DNA of 64,000 bases, taken from the NCBI RefSeq assembly GCF_002858765.1, contig NZ_PJRP01000010.1, positions 178,175-242,174 on the forward strand, read 5' to 3'. A program made the translations under genes and the position numbers. Within the stretch, counting starts at the first letter, position 1. Each line of letters begins with the position of its first letter. The notes beneath the pieces are model-generated. The model was not told the origin of the DNA and searched no databases. It was given only the letters and a program-made list of their open reading frames with translations. This document shows, piece by piece, positions 15,573 through 23,909 of this stretch. The DNA is from Cupriavidus pauculus (GTDB lineage: Bacteria; Pseudomonadota; Gammaproteobacteria; Burkholderiales; Burkholderiaceae).

Positions 15573-16659
15573 AGTGCTATCTCCCGTTGTGCTGGCCCCG
15601 CGCGGCGTGCCGTCGCGCCCGATGGCCTATGCCTCGCCCGTGTTCGCGCTGGTGCTGACGCTGCTGTTCGGCGCGCTGCTGTTCCTGGCCCTGGGCAAGG
15701 ACCCCGTGGCGGGTCTCAAGGTGTTCCTCATCGATCCGCTCAAGGACAAGCGCGCGATTGGCGAGGTGCTGCTCAAGACCGTGCCCCTGGTGCTGTGCGC
15801 GCTCGGGCTTTCGGTCTGCTATCGCGCCAACGTCTGGAATATCGGTGCCGATGGCCAGCTGATTGCCGGCGGCATCCTGGCCGGTGCCACGGTGCTCTGG
15901 TTCGATACCCCGGGCAGCACGTGGAGCGGCCCGGCCGTGCTGGTCATGGCGTCGATCGCCGGTTGCATCGGCGGCATGCTGTGGGCATCGCTCACGGCGC
16001 TGCTCAAGGACCGCTTCAACGCCAACGAGATCCTGGTGTCGCTGATGCTGACCTACATCGCCCAGCAGTTGCTGCTGTGGGTGGTCAATGGCCCGCTGAA
16101 GGACCCCAACGGCATGAACTTCCCGCAGTCGAAGGTGTTCTCGTCGATGTTCCTGCTGCCCAACCTGCTGCCCGGATCGCGCCTGCACGTGGGCTTTGCA
16201 GTGATGCTGGTGCTAGTGGCCGTCATGACCGTCTTCGTGTTCCGCAGCTTTGCCGGCTACCGCCTGCAAGTGGGCGGCACCGCGCCGCTGGCCGCGCGCT
16301 ATGCCGGGTTCTCGTCGCGCAGCGCGCTCTGGACGGCGCTGATGATCTCGGGCGCCTTCGCCGGCCTGGCTGGCGCGTTCGAGGTAACGGGCCCGATCGG
16401 CCAGCTGCTGCCGTCGATCTCGCCCGGCTATGGCTTTACCGCGATCATCGTGGCGTTCGTGGGCCGGCTGCATCCGGTGGGTGCCGTGTTCGGCGGCATC
16501 GTGATGTCGCTGTTCTATATCGGCGGAGAGATGGCGCAATCGCGCCTGGGCCTGCCGTCGGCGCTGGGCTGGGTGTTCCAAGGCATGCTGCTGTTCTTCC
16601 TGCTGGCCTGCGACACGCTGATCGACAACCACCTGCGCTGGCGCGCACGTGCCGCCTGA
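15565..16659 (+). CDS. BMP-type ABC importer permease 1
   Basis: This 364-residue BPD_transp_2 (RbsC-like) membrane protein has eight to ten hydrophobic helices. It includes VCYRANVWNIGADGQLIAGG and a second conserved part with GGIVMSLFYIGGEMAQSRLG. It starts at an ATG overlapping the end of the ATPase gene, so translation is probably coupled. Together with the next gene it would form the heterodimeric pore. Confidence 0.92.
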   Translation: MAKVLSPVVLAPRGVPSRPMAYASPVFALVLTLLFGALLFLALGKDPVAGLKVFLIDPLKDKRAIGEVLLKTVPLVLCALGLSVCYRANVWNIGADGQLIAGGILAGATVLWFDTPGSTWSGPAVLVMASIAGCIGGMLWASLTALLKDRFNANEILVSLMLTYIAQQLLLWVVNGPLKDPNGMNFPQSKVFSSMFLLPNLLPGSRLHVGFAVMLVLVAVMTVFVFRSFAGYRLQVGGTAPLAARYAGFSSRSALWTALMISGAFAGLAGAFEVTGPIGQLLPSISPGYGFTAIIVAFVGRLHPVGAVFGGIVMSLFYIGGEMAQSRLGLPSALGWVFQGMLLFFLLACDTLIDNHLRWRARAA

Positions 16660-16677
16660 TCCGGAGCTGACAACAAT

Positions 16678-17598
16678 ATGGAACAACTTGCTCCCCTGAT
16701 CGCCACCGCGATCAACGCCGGCACCCCGCTGCTGCTGGCCGCGCTGGGCCTGCTCGTCAACGAGCGCGCCGGCGTGCTGAACCTGGGCGCCGAAGGCATG
16801 ATGCTGGTGGCCGCCGCCTTCGGCTTCATGGTCGGCTACCAGACGCAATCGCCACTGCTCGGCTTTATCGCCGGCGCCGGCGCCGGCATGCTGATGGCCA
16901 CGCTGTTTTCGTGGCTGGCGCTGGTGCTGGCCACCAACCAGGTGGCCACGGGCCTGGCGCTGTCGATCTTCGGCACGGGCATGTCCGCGTTCATGGCGCA
17001 GCGCTTCGTCGGCCATGCGATGCCGGCCAAGGCCAGCGCCGTACCGGGGCTGGCCGACATCCCGTTCATCGGCCCGGCCTTCTTCCAGCATCACTGGATG
17101 GTCTATTTCAGCCTGCTGCTGTGCTTTGCCATCATGTGGTTCCTGTTCCGGACGCGCGCCGGCCTGACGCTGCGCGCCGTCGGCGAATCGCCAGAATCGG
17201 CGCATGCGCTGGGCTATCCGGTACGCTGGATCCGCTTTGGCGCGCTGCTGTTCGGCGGCGCCTGCTGCGGGCTGGCCGGGGCCTACCTGTCGTTGGTGTA
17301 CACGCCGATGTGGGTGGAAAACCTGGTGGCCGGCCGTGGCTGGATCGCGCTGGCGCTGACCACCTTCGCCACCTGGCGGCCCGGCCGCGTGCTGGTAGGC
17401 GCGTGGCTGTTCGGCGGCGTGACCATCCTGCAGTTCTATCTGCAGGGGATTGGCGTGTCGGTGCCGTCGCAGTTCCTGTCGATGCTGCCGTACGCCGCCA
17501 CGATCGTCGTGCTGGCCCTGATTTCGCGCAACCCGGCCTGGATCCGCCTGAACATGCCCGCGTCGCTGGGCAAGCCGTTCCGCCCGGGCAACGCCTGA
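16678..17598 (+). CDS. BMP-type ABC importer permease 2
   Basis: This 306-residue BPD_transp_2 permease begins MEQLAPLIATAINAGTPLLL and carries the conserved ERAGVLNLGAEGMMLV segment, several Gly-rich helices and ALTTFATWRPGRVLVGAWLF. It lies 18 bp after permease 1 in the same operon as the ATPase and the binding protein. The pairing of two unequal permeases with one duplicated ATPase is the standard YufO/P/Q-like arrangement. Confidence 0.92.
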   Translation: MEQLAPLIATAINAGTPLLLAALGLLVNERAGVLNLGAEGMMLVAAAFGFMVGYQTQSPLLGFIAGAGAGMLMATLFSWLALVLATNQVATGLALSIFGTGMSAFMAQRFVGHAMPAKASAVPGLADIPFIGPAFFQHHWMVYFSLLLCFAIMWFLFRTRAGLTLRAVGESPESAHALGYPVRWIRFGALLFGGACCGLAGAYLSLVYTPMWVENLVAGRGWIALALTTFATWRPGRVLVGAWLFGGVTILQFYLQGIGVSVPSQFLSMLPYAATIVVLALISRNPAWIRLNMPASLGKPFRPGNA

Positions 17599-17689
17599 AC
17601 ACCCCTGTACCGCATCACCGAAGTCTTAAAAAAAAGCAATATCCGAAGTACAACCACATCACAGAAGACGTCTTACTAGGAGAGATCGA

Positions 17690-18829
17690 ATGATCGTGAC
17701 ACGCAGGACCACGCTGGCGGCCCTGGCCGCCACCGCCGTGCTGGCCCTGGCCGGCTGCGGCAAGAAGGAAGCCGAAAAGCCCGCCGAGACCGCACCGGCA
17801 TCGGCCCCGGCTGCCGCCGCCAGCGAACCGCTGAAGGTGGCCTTCGTCTACATCGGGCCGGTGGGCGACGCCGGCTGGACGTACGCGCACGACGCGGGCC
17901 GCAAGGCCGTGGAAGCCAAGTTCGGCGACAAGGTCAAGACCACGTACGTGGAGAACGTGCCCGAATCCGCCGCCGATGCCGAGCGCGTGTTCCGCGACTT
18001 GGCCAGCCAGGGCAACAAACTGATCTTCGGCACCACGTTCGGCTACATGGAGTCGATGCTGAAGGTGGCCAAGGAATTCCCGGACGTGAAGTTCGAGCAC
18101 GCCACGGGTTTCAAGACCGCCGACAACCTGGCCCAGTACGACGTGCGCACATATGAAGGCGCGTACCTGGCGGGCGTGGTCGCTGGCAAGATGAGCAAGA
18201 CCGGCAAGATGGGCGTGGTGGCATCGGTGCCGATTCCCGAGGTGATCCGCAATATCGACTCGTTCACGCTGGGCGCGCGCTCGGTGAACCCGAAGGCCAC
18301 GGTCAAGGTGGTGTGGGTCAACAAATGGTTCGATCCGGGCAAGGAACGTGAAGCCGCCACGACACTGATCGGCCAGGGCGTGGACATGCTGATGCAGAAC
18401 ACCGACTCCGCCGCCGTGGTGCAGACGGCGCAGGAAAAAGGCGTCTACGCGTTCGGCTGGGACAGCGACATGAGCAAGTTCGGCGAGAAGGCCCACCTGG
18501 CGGCATCGGTGATCTCATGGGGCGTCTACTACAACAAGGTGGTGGAAGACGTACTCAACAACCAGTGGAAGAACAGCACCATCTGGTGGGGCCTCAAGGA
18601 AGGCATGATCGACCTGAAGGGCTTCAACGCCGTGGTGCCGGAAGACGTCAAGGCGCTGGTGGAAGAGCGCAAGAAGGGCATCGTCGACGGCAGCGCGCCG
18701 ATCTGGAAGGGTCCGATCAAGGACAACGCCGGCAAGGAACAGGTGGCCGGCGGCGCCGTGGCCGACGACGCCTTCCTGCACAACGTCAAGTTCTACGTCG
18801 ATGGCGTGGAAGGCAATGTGCCGGGCTGA
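17690..18829 (+). CDS. BMP-family substrate-binding lipoprotein
   Basis: This 379-residue protein starts MIVTRRTTLAALAATAV and has the lipobox LAGCG (Cys at about 24), then an Ala/Pro/Glu linker. The Bmp/Med fold is recognisable in VAFVYIGPVGDAGWTYAHD, the segment around LIFGTTFGYMESMLKVA, and GVVASVPIPEVIRNIDSF. TAGGAGAG lies close to the ATG. As the final gene it likely supplies most of the importer's specificity; nucleosides are the usual ligands, but the residues here do not settle it. A strong terminator follows. Confidence 0.93.
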   Translation: MIVTRRTTLAALAATAVLALAGCGKKEAEKPAETAPASAPAAAASEPLKVAFVYIGPVGDAGWTYAHDAGRKAVEAKFGDKVKTTYVENVPESAADAERVFRDLASQGNKLIFGTTFGYMESMLKVAKEFPDVKFEHATGFKTADNLAQYDVRTYEGAYLAGVVAGKMSKTGKMGVVASVPIPEVIRNIDSFTLGARSVNPKATVKVVWVNKWFDPGKEREAATTLIGQGVDMLMQNTDSAAVVQTAQEKGVYAFGWDSDMSKFGEKAHLAASVISWGVYYNKVVEDVLNNQWKNSTIWWGLKEGMIDLKGFNAVVPEDVKALVEERKKGIVDGSAPIWKGPIKDNAGKEQVAGGAVADDAFLHNVKFYVDGVEGNVPG

Positions 18830-18857
18830 TTGACGGCATCCGACCTTGTGCAGCAGG

Positions 18858-18887
18858 AACGCCAGCCTCCGGGCTGGCGTTTTTTTT
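18858..18887 (+). terminator. Rho-independent terminator of the BMP operon
   Basis: The stem AACGCCAGCC/GGCTGGCGTT with a short loop is followed by eight T, about 30 bp after the binding-protein stop. Confidence 0.92.
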
Positions 18888-19002
18888 GCCGGCCCGCGCG
18901 GCACACCGGCCCGCCACCTGGAACGCGGGAACTTGAATCGGCGCGCACCGGCCCAAGCTACTGGTTTACGCCCTGCTGAACGTGTGACCAAGGAGGCCCA
19001 TC

Positions 19003-19296
19003 ATGTGGAAGCGACTGTCAGCCCTGTGGACGCTGGTACGGCGCGACGGCCGGCTGTTCTGGTTTGCCCTGCGCCACCCCGACGCGCCGCCCTGGCTCAA
19101 GCCGGCCGCGTTCGGCCTGCTGTTCTATGCGATCTCCCCGATCGACCTGATCCCCGACGTGATTGCCGGCCTTGGCATCGTGGACGACGTGGTCATCATC
19201 CCGCTGGCCGTTCACCTGATCCTGAAGCGCCTGCCGCCGCACATCCTTCGCCAGGCGGAAATGCGCGCCACGGCCACCACGGTCAGGCCGCGCTGA
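19003..19296 (+). CDS. DUF1232 (YkvA-like) small membrane protein
   Basis: This 97-residue protein is preceded by AAGGAGG. The conserved DUF1232 core reads AISPIDLIPDVIAGLGIVDD (about residues 46-65), flanked by two hydrophobic helices. The function of the family is unknown. It stands alone between the BMP operon terminator and a bidirectional terminator. Confidence 0.88.
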   Translation: MWKRLSALWTLVRRDGRLFWFALRHPDAPPWLKPAAFGLLFYAISPIDLIPDVIAGLGIVDDVVIIPLAVHLILKRLPPHILRQAEMRATATTVRPR

Positions 19297-19326
19297 AGCC
19301 GACATCCTCGCCAGGATCGCCCAAAG

Positions 19327-19355
19327 AAAAACCGCTGCCGAAGCAGCGGTTTTTT
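19327..19355. terminator. Bidirectional terminator between DUF1232 gene and mgsA
   Basis: The stem ACCGCTGC/GCAGCGGT with loop CGAA is flanked by A-rich sequence on the left and T6 on the right, so it can act on both converging transcripts. Confidence 0.9.
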
Positions 19356-19387
19356 CATGCCTTCCACCGTAATGGGATGCCCGTGGT

Positions 19388-19807
19388 TCAGACCTTCGGC
19401 ACGAAGCAGTGCCGCGCCAGTTCCACGACCAGCAACTCGGCCGTAGCCAGGTTGGTGGCGCACGGCACGTTATGGACGTCGCACGCGCGCACCAGCGCGT
19501 TGATGTCCGGTTCGTGCGGCTGCGGGGTCATCGGGTCGCGCAGGAAGATCACCGCCGTGACCTTGCCCTCGGCCAGTTGCGCGCCGATCTGCAAGTCGCC
19601 ACCCCACGGGCCGGACAACATGCGGGTCACCTCCAGCCCGACCTCGTCCGCAATCCGGCCGCCGGTCGTGCCCGTGGCGAGCAGGTCGCACCGGACCAGG
19701 AAGTCGCGATGGCGGCCGGCAAAGGCCACGATGTCGTCCTTCTTGTGATCGTGCGCGATCAGCGCGATGCGCGGCCGAGGCTCCTGCACGGTTTCCGACG
19801 TACCCAT
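19388..19807 (-). CDS. mgsA: Methylglyoxal synthase
   Basis: This 139-residue enzyme converts dihydroxyacetone phosphate to methylglyoxal and phosphate. Diagnostic motifs are LIAHDHKKDD (about 16-25), ATGTTGGRI (about 44-52), and LSGPWGGDLQIGAQL with the catalytic Asp; further on are FLRDPMTPQPHEPDI and PCATNLATAE. The ATG overlaps the stop of the upstream SDR gene by one base (TGATG), so translation is coupled. The frame extends upstream inside the SDR gene, but only this start gives a normal MgsA. Confidence 0.95.
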   Translation of the reverse strand: MGTSETVQEPRPRIALIAHDHKKDDIVAFAGRHRDFLVRCDLLATGTTGGRIADEVGLEVTRMLSGPWGGDLQIGAQLAEGKVTAVIFLRDPMTPQPHEPDINALVRACDVHNVPCATNLATAELLVVELARHCFVPKV

Positions 19808-20595
19808 CAGAACGTCCCCGGGTACGCGCCGCCGTCCAGCAGCACGTTCTGGCCCGTCATGAAGGCGGCCTGCTTGCTGCACAGGAACGCGCAGGTGGCG
19901 CCGAACTCGGCCGGCTCGCCAAAGCGGCGGCTCGGGTTGGCGGCAGCGCGACGCTTGGCCATTTCCTCGATGCTGATACCGGCCTTCTGCGCGCCGCCTT
20001 CCATCGTCTTCTTGAGACGGTCCGTGTCGAACGGCCCCGGCAGCAGGTTGTTCACGGTCACGCCATGCTGCGCCACTTCGCGCGCCAGGCCGGCCACGAA
20101 ACCGGTCAGGCCCGAACGGGCACCATTCGACAGGCCCAGCACGTCGATCGGCGCCTTCACGGCACCGCTGGTGATGTTGATGATGCGGCCCCAGCGGCGC
20201 GCGATCATGCCGTCGATGGTCGACTTGATCAGCTCGATCGGCGTCAGCATGTTGGCGTCCAGCGCGGCGATCCACTCGTCGCGGCCCCAGTCGCGGAAGT
20301 TGCCCGGCGGCGGGCCGCCGGCGTTGTTCACCAGGATGTCCAGGTCGCCCAGCTTGGCCACGGCGTCCAGGGCCAGCTTGCGGCCTTCCGGCGTGGTGAT
20401 GTCGGTCGCCACCGCGATCACGCGGCGGCCATGGCGGGCGCGCAGGTCGGCGGCGGCCTTCTCCAGCGCCTCTGCGCCACGGGCCACGATCACCACATCG
20501 ACGCCTTCCGCCGCGAGCGCTTCGGCACACGCCAGCCCAAGCCCCTTGCTGGCGCCGCACACCAGCGCATGCTTACCGCGCAGTCCAAAATCCAT
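19807..20595 (-). CDS. Short-chain dehydrogenase/reductase family protein with altered catalytic residues
   Basis: This 262-residue Rossmann protein has the cofactor loop GASKGLG (14-20), NNAGG (90-94) and the catalytic-type Ser143 (NITSG). In classical SDRs Tyr and Lys follow the Ser at +13 and +17. Here these positions are Ser156 and Arg160 (GLSNGARSGL), so the usual proton-transfer pair is missing. It may use another mechanism or act as a non-redox protein. AGGAAGGAG precedes the ATG. It sits between an EamA exporter gene and mgsA in one leftward operon. Confidence 0.9.
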   Translation of the reverse strand: MDFGLRGKHALVCGASKGLGLACAEALAAEGVDVVIVARGAEALEKAAADLRARHGRRVIAVATDITTPEGRKLALDAVAKLGDLDILVNNAGGPPPGNFRDWGRDEWIAALDANMLTPIELIKSTIDGMIARRWGRIINITSGAVKAPIDVLGLSNGARSGLTGFVAGLAREVAQHGVTVNNLLPGPFDTDRLKKTMEGGAQKAGISIEEMAKRRAAANPSRRFGEPAEFGATCAFLCSKQAAFMTGQNVLLDGGAYPGTF

Positions 20596-20640
20596 GGCTT
20601 CTCTCTCCTTCCTTGGTTGGTTCTCTTTGAATTACGTGTT

Positions 20641-21567
20641 TCAGGCCTTCCGGCTCGACAACAGGTACATGCCGCCCAGCACCAGTGCGCTACCCGCCAG
20701 TTGCACGCCCGTGACCGGCTCGCCCAGCAGCCAGAACGCCAGCGCCAGCGTCGAGACCGGGCCGATCATGCCCGCCTGCGATGCCATCGGCGCCCCGATG
20801 CGCGCCACGGCGATCATCGTCAGCGACACCGGCAGCACCGTACAAAATACCGCGTTGATGACCGACAGCCACAGCACCGGCGCCGGCTGCGCCAGTTCGG
20901 CCAGCGGTCGGCCCAGCACCACGTACTGGATCACGCAGCACAGCGTGGAGACGCACATCGCATACGCCACCAGCCGCAGCGACCCCACGCGCTTGACCAG
21001 CTCGCCGCTCAGAATCAGATACACACCATACGACATCGCGCTGGCCAGCACCAGCGCGCCGCCCATCCAGACCTGGCCCCCGCTCACATCGAGATCGTGC
21101 GCGAACACCAGCACGATGCCGGCGTAGGCCAGCAGCAGCGAAATCCACTGCCGCACATGGATGTGCCGGCGAAACACCAGCGCCGTGACCAGCAGCACGA
21201 ACGACGGCGTCAGGAACAGGATCAGCCGCTCCAGCCCGGCCGTGATGTACTGCAGGCCCAGGAAATCCAGGAAGCTCGACAGGTAATAGCCAATGAAACC
21301 GAGGAATACCACCCGGCCGCGATCCGCCCATGACAGTGGCGTCAGCTTGCGCGCCTGCCACCAGCCGATCGCCATGAACAGCGGCACCGCAAACAGCATG
21401 CGCAGCGTGATGACCATCACGGCATCGACGTTGTAGCGGTACATGAGCTTGGCCACGATGGCCTTGGCGGAAAACAGCACGGCGCCGACGGCCGCGGTGG
21501 CGAGTCCGACGCGCTGTACGACAGGCACTTCGGCGGACGGGGAAAGGGACTTCTGGGAAGCAGGCAC
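20641..21567 (-). CDS. DMT-superfamily (EamA) transporter
   Basis: The protein has ten predicted membrane helices in two EamA repeats, for example AVGAVLFSAKAIVAKLMYRY and a C-terminal half with INAVFCTVLPVSLTMIAVAR and LLGEPVTGVQLAGSALVLGG. No ATG precedes the conserved part at a sensible distance. The GTG at 21567 (308 residues) is my best start but remains uncertain. The substrate cannot be told from the sequence; relatives export amino acids or metabolites. It is 45 bp upstream of the SDR gene and divergent from a Bug binding protein. Confidence 0.85.
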   Translation of the reverse strand: MPASQKSLSPSAEVPVVQRVGLATAAVGAVLFSAKAIVAKLMYRYNVDAVMVITLRMLFAVPLFMAIGWWQARKLTPLSWADRGRVVFLGFIGYYLSSFLDFLGLQYITAGLERLILFLTPSFVLLVTALVFRRHIHVRQWISLLLAYAGIVLVFAHDLDVSGGQVWMGGALVLASAMSYGVYLILSGELVKRVGSLRLVAYAMCVSTLCCVIQYVVLGRPLAELAQPAPVLWLSVINAVFCTVLPVSLTMIAVARIGAPMASQAGMIGPVSTLALAFWLLGEPVTGVQLAGSALVLGGMYLLSSRKA

Positions 21568-21789
21568 GGGGATGCGGGAATCTGGACGCCGGGCCGTACG
21601 ACAACGCAGGCGGTACGGCGGAACCCGCCGATTGTATGTCAAAAGGCGCCAGTGCTCCGGGCGTGGGCGCGGCGCCCCTGGGGCCTCCGGCGGCAATGCC
21701 TGCTTTCCCATACAATGGCTCGCGCCGGACGACGCACCGTCATGGTGCGCGGCCGCCATCGATAACAACATTCCGGAGACTCCCGAGCC

Positions 21790-22806
21790 ATGTCGCTCCA
21801 TCGCCTTGTCGCGCGCCGCCGCGTTTTTCTGTCCGTCACTGTTCGTACCGCGCTGGCCGCCTCCGCGCTGTCGCTGCTGGCCGGCACCGGCGGCGCCCTG
21901 GCCGCCGACGCGTTCCCCAGCAAACCCATCCGGTTCGTCGTGCCCTATGCGGCGGGCGGCACCACCGATCTCGTGGCGCGCACCGTCGGCCAGCGCGTGG
22001 CCGAGAAGCTGGGCCAGCCGGTGGTGATCGAGAACCGGCCCGGCGCCGGCGGCAACATCGGCATGGAAGCCGTGGCCAAGGCGCCCGCAGATGGGTACAC
22101 GATCGGCTTTGGCGCCATCTCGACCAATGCGCTGAACCCGCACATCTACAAGCACGTGCCGTTCGATCCGCGCCGCGATTTCACGGCCATCAGCCTGCTG
22201 GGCACCTCGACCATCGTGCTGGAAGTGAACAACGACCTGCCCGTGAAAACGGTGCCGGAACTGATCGCCTATGCCAAGGCGCACCCCGGGCTGACCTATG
22301 CCACGGCGGGCACCGGCACGTCGATGCACCTGGCCGGCGCGATGTTCTCGCAGATGACGCAGGCCGGCCTGGTCCATGTGCCTTATAAGGGCAGCAGCCC
22401 GGCCATCAACGACATGCTGGGCGGCCATATCCAGGTGATGTTCGACAACCTGCCGGCGTCGCTGCCGCATATCCAGGCCGGCAAGCTGCGCGCGCTGGCC
22501 GTGGCGGGCAAGACGCGCTCGCCGTCGCTGCCCAACGTGCCTACGCTGGCCGAAGCCGGCCTGCCCGGCTACGCCGTCGAGCCGTGGTTTGGCGTCTACG
22601 GCCCGGCCAACCTGCCCGCGCCGGTGACCCAGGCCCTGAACGCGGCGTTCGTCGAGGCACTGGCCCGCCCCGACGTCCGCGACAAGCTGGCCCAGGCCGG
22701 CTTCAATCCGAAGGGATCGAGCGCCGCCGAACTGCAGACGCTGACGCAAAGCGAGTACGACCGGTTCGGAAAGGTCGCAAAATCGGCAGCCATCACGGTG
22801 GACTGA
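21790..22806 (+). CDS. Bug/TctC-family periplasmic solute-binding protein
   Basis: This 338-residue protein has a Sec signal peptide (cut near ALAADAFPSKP). The family motifs are VVPYAAGGTTDLVARTVG, IENRPGAGGNIG, KAPADGYTIGFG and VPYKGSSPAINDMLGGHIQV. It is transcribed away from the EamA gene; a TACAAT -10 candidate lies at 21711-21716. Like the copy at 3111-4139 it has no tctAB genes nearby. The ligand is unknown. Confidence 0.9.
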   Translation: MSLHRLVARRRVFLSVTVRTALAASALSLLAGTGGALAADAFPSKPIRFVVPYAAGGTTDLVARTVGQRVAEKLGQPVVIENRPGAGGNIGMEAVAKAPADGYTIGFGAISTNALNPHIYKHVPFDPRRDFTAISLLGTSTIVLEVNNDLPVKTVPELIAYAKAHPGLTYATAGTGTSMHLAGAMFSQMTQAGLVHVPYKGSSPAINDMLGGHIQVMFDNLPASLPHIQAGKLRALAVAGKTRSPSLPNVPTLAEAGLPGYAVEPWFGVYGPANLPAPVTQALNAAFVEALARPDVRDKLAQAGFNPKGSSAAELQTLTQSEYDRFGKVAKSAAITVD

Positions 22807-22843
22807 CCGCCCGCCCGGCTCGCTCGGCCCGACGCGCATCCAT

Positions 22844-22849
22844 TACAAT
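22844..22849 (+). promoter_or_regulatory. Candidate -10 element of upp
   Basis: TACAAT lies 61 bp before the upp start, between the Bug stop and a GC-rich hairpin. The -35 region is poor. Confidence 0.4.
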
Positions 22850-22860
22850 CGCGCTGCATC

Positions 22861-22887
22861 GGGCCCTCTCGCCTCAGGGAGGGCCCC
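22861..22887 (+). other. GC-rich hairpin in the upp leader
   Basis: GGGCCCTC can pair with GAGGGCCC across a short loop. There is no T-tract, so it is not a classic terminator. It lies in the probable 5' leader of upp, where it could attenuate or end read-through from the Bug gene. Confidence 0.4.
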
Positions 22888-22909
22888 TACCGTATTTGCC
22901 GAGCCCACC

Positions 22910-23560
22910 ATGAAACAGGATCCCCGCTTTCCCAACCTCTTCATCCTCGATCACCCGCTGATCCAGCACAAGCTGTCGCACATGCGCGACAAGGAAACGT
23001 CCACGCGCACGTTCCGCGAGCTGCTGCGCGAGATCACGCTGCTGATGGGCTACGAGATCACGCGCAACCTGCCGCTGACCACGCGCCGCATCGACACCCC
23101 GCTGGTGGAAGTGGACGCCCCCGTCATCGCCGGCAAGAAGCTGACGATCGTGCCGGTGCTGCGCGCCGGCGTTGGCATGAGCGATGGCCTGGTGGAGCTG
23201 ATTCCGTCGGCCCGTATCGGCCACATCGGCGTGTACCGCGACGAACAGCACCGCCCGGTGGAATACCTGGTGCGCCTGCCTGACCTGGAAGACCGCTCGT
23301 TCATCCTGTGCGATCCGATGGTGGCCACCGGCTACTCGGCCGCCCATGCGGTGGACGTGCTCAAGCGCCGTGGCGTGCCCGACGAAGCCATCACGTTCGT
23401 GGCGCTGGTGGCCGCACCGGAAGGTGTCGAAGTGTTCCAGAAGGCGCATCCGGGCGTGAAGCTGTTCGTGGCTTCGCTGGACAGCCACCTGGACGAGAAC
23501 GCCTACATCATTCCGGGCCTGGGCGACGCGGGCGACCGCCTGTTCGGCACCAAGAACTGA
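22910..23560 (+). CDS. upp: Uracil phosphoribosyltransferase
   Basis: This 216-residue enzyme makes UMP from uracil and PRPP in pyrimidine salvage. It has the Upp features: FPNLFILDHPLIQHKLSHMR, the ILCDPMVATGYSAA PRPP loop (about 128-141) and a uracil-binding C-terminus YIIPGLGDAGDRLFGTKN. A Tyr occupies the second Gly of the common DPMLATGGS loop, a change that leaves the acidic residue and Thr intact. It stands alone and is followed by a DUF3149 gene on the same strand. Confidence 0.96.
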   Translation: MKQDPRFPNLFILDHPLIQHKLSHMRDKETSTRTFRELLREITLLMGYEITRNLPLTTRRIDTPLVEVDAPVIAGKKLTIVPVLRAGVGMSDGLVELIPSARIGHIGVYRDEQHRPVEYLVRLPDLEDRSFILCDPMVATGYSAAHAVDVLKRRGVPDEAITFVALVAAPEGVEVFQKAHPGVKLFVASLDSHLDENAYIIPGLGDAGDRLFGTKN

Positions 23561-23685
23561 CTGCCTGTCGACGCCGCGTGGCGTTGACTGACCCGGCGGC
23601 GCTTGATGCGCCTCAATGTTCATGGGGGCGGGCTGATCCAGACTGGTATGCCGTCTACGGCATATTCCAAGCAAGGAGCCACCCC

Positions 23686-23838
23686 ATGGAAGCATTGAAG
23701 ATCCTGACCTCCACGGCCACCGGCCTGGCCAGCCTGGCCGTCATCGCATTCATCATCGGCATGGCGGCCTTTTACGCCTGCCTGTTCGCCCGCAAGGCGC
23801 GCGAGGATGCGGAAGCCGCCAAGCGCGGCTCGGAATAA
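23686..23838 (+). CDS. DUF3149 single-helix membrane protein
   Basis: The ATG at 23686 follows AAGGAG and encodes 50 residues; the longer frame reaching back to 23308 overlaps upp and is a shadow. It has one membrane helix (LASLAVIAFIIGMAAFYACL) with a short charged cytoplasmic tail (FARKAREDAEAAKRGSE), as in DUF3149. The function is unknown. Confidence 0.82.
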   Translation: MEALKILTSTATGLASLAVIAFIIGMAAFYACLFARKAREDAEAAKRGSE

Positions 23839-23854
23839 TCCGGTCGCTGCCAAT

Positions 23855-23884
23855 AAAAAACGCCCGCGCAATGCGGGCGTTTTC
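23855..23884. terminator. Bidirectional terminator
   Basis: The stem AACGCCCGC/GCGGGCGTT lies between the DUF3149 gene and the convergent HerA-like gene. T4 follows on the plus strand and T6 on the minus strand. Confidence 0.88.
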
Positions 23885-23909
23885 ACGTGGCCGACCTGGG
23901 TGACTACGA

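Noticed and set aside
20641..22839. One 732-codon minus-strand ORF
   Set aside because: Only the downstream 308 codons encode a real EamA transporter; the upstream part is antisense to the Bug gene.
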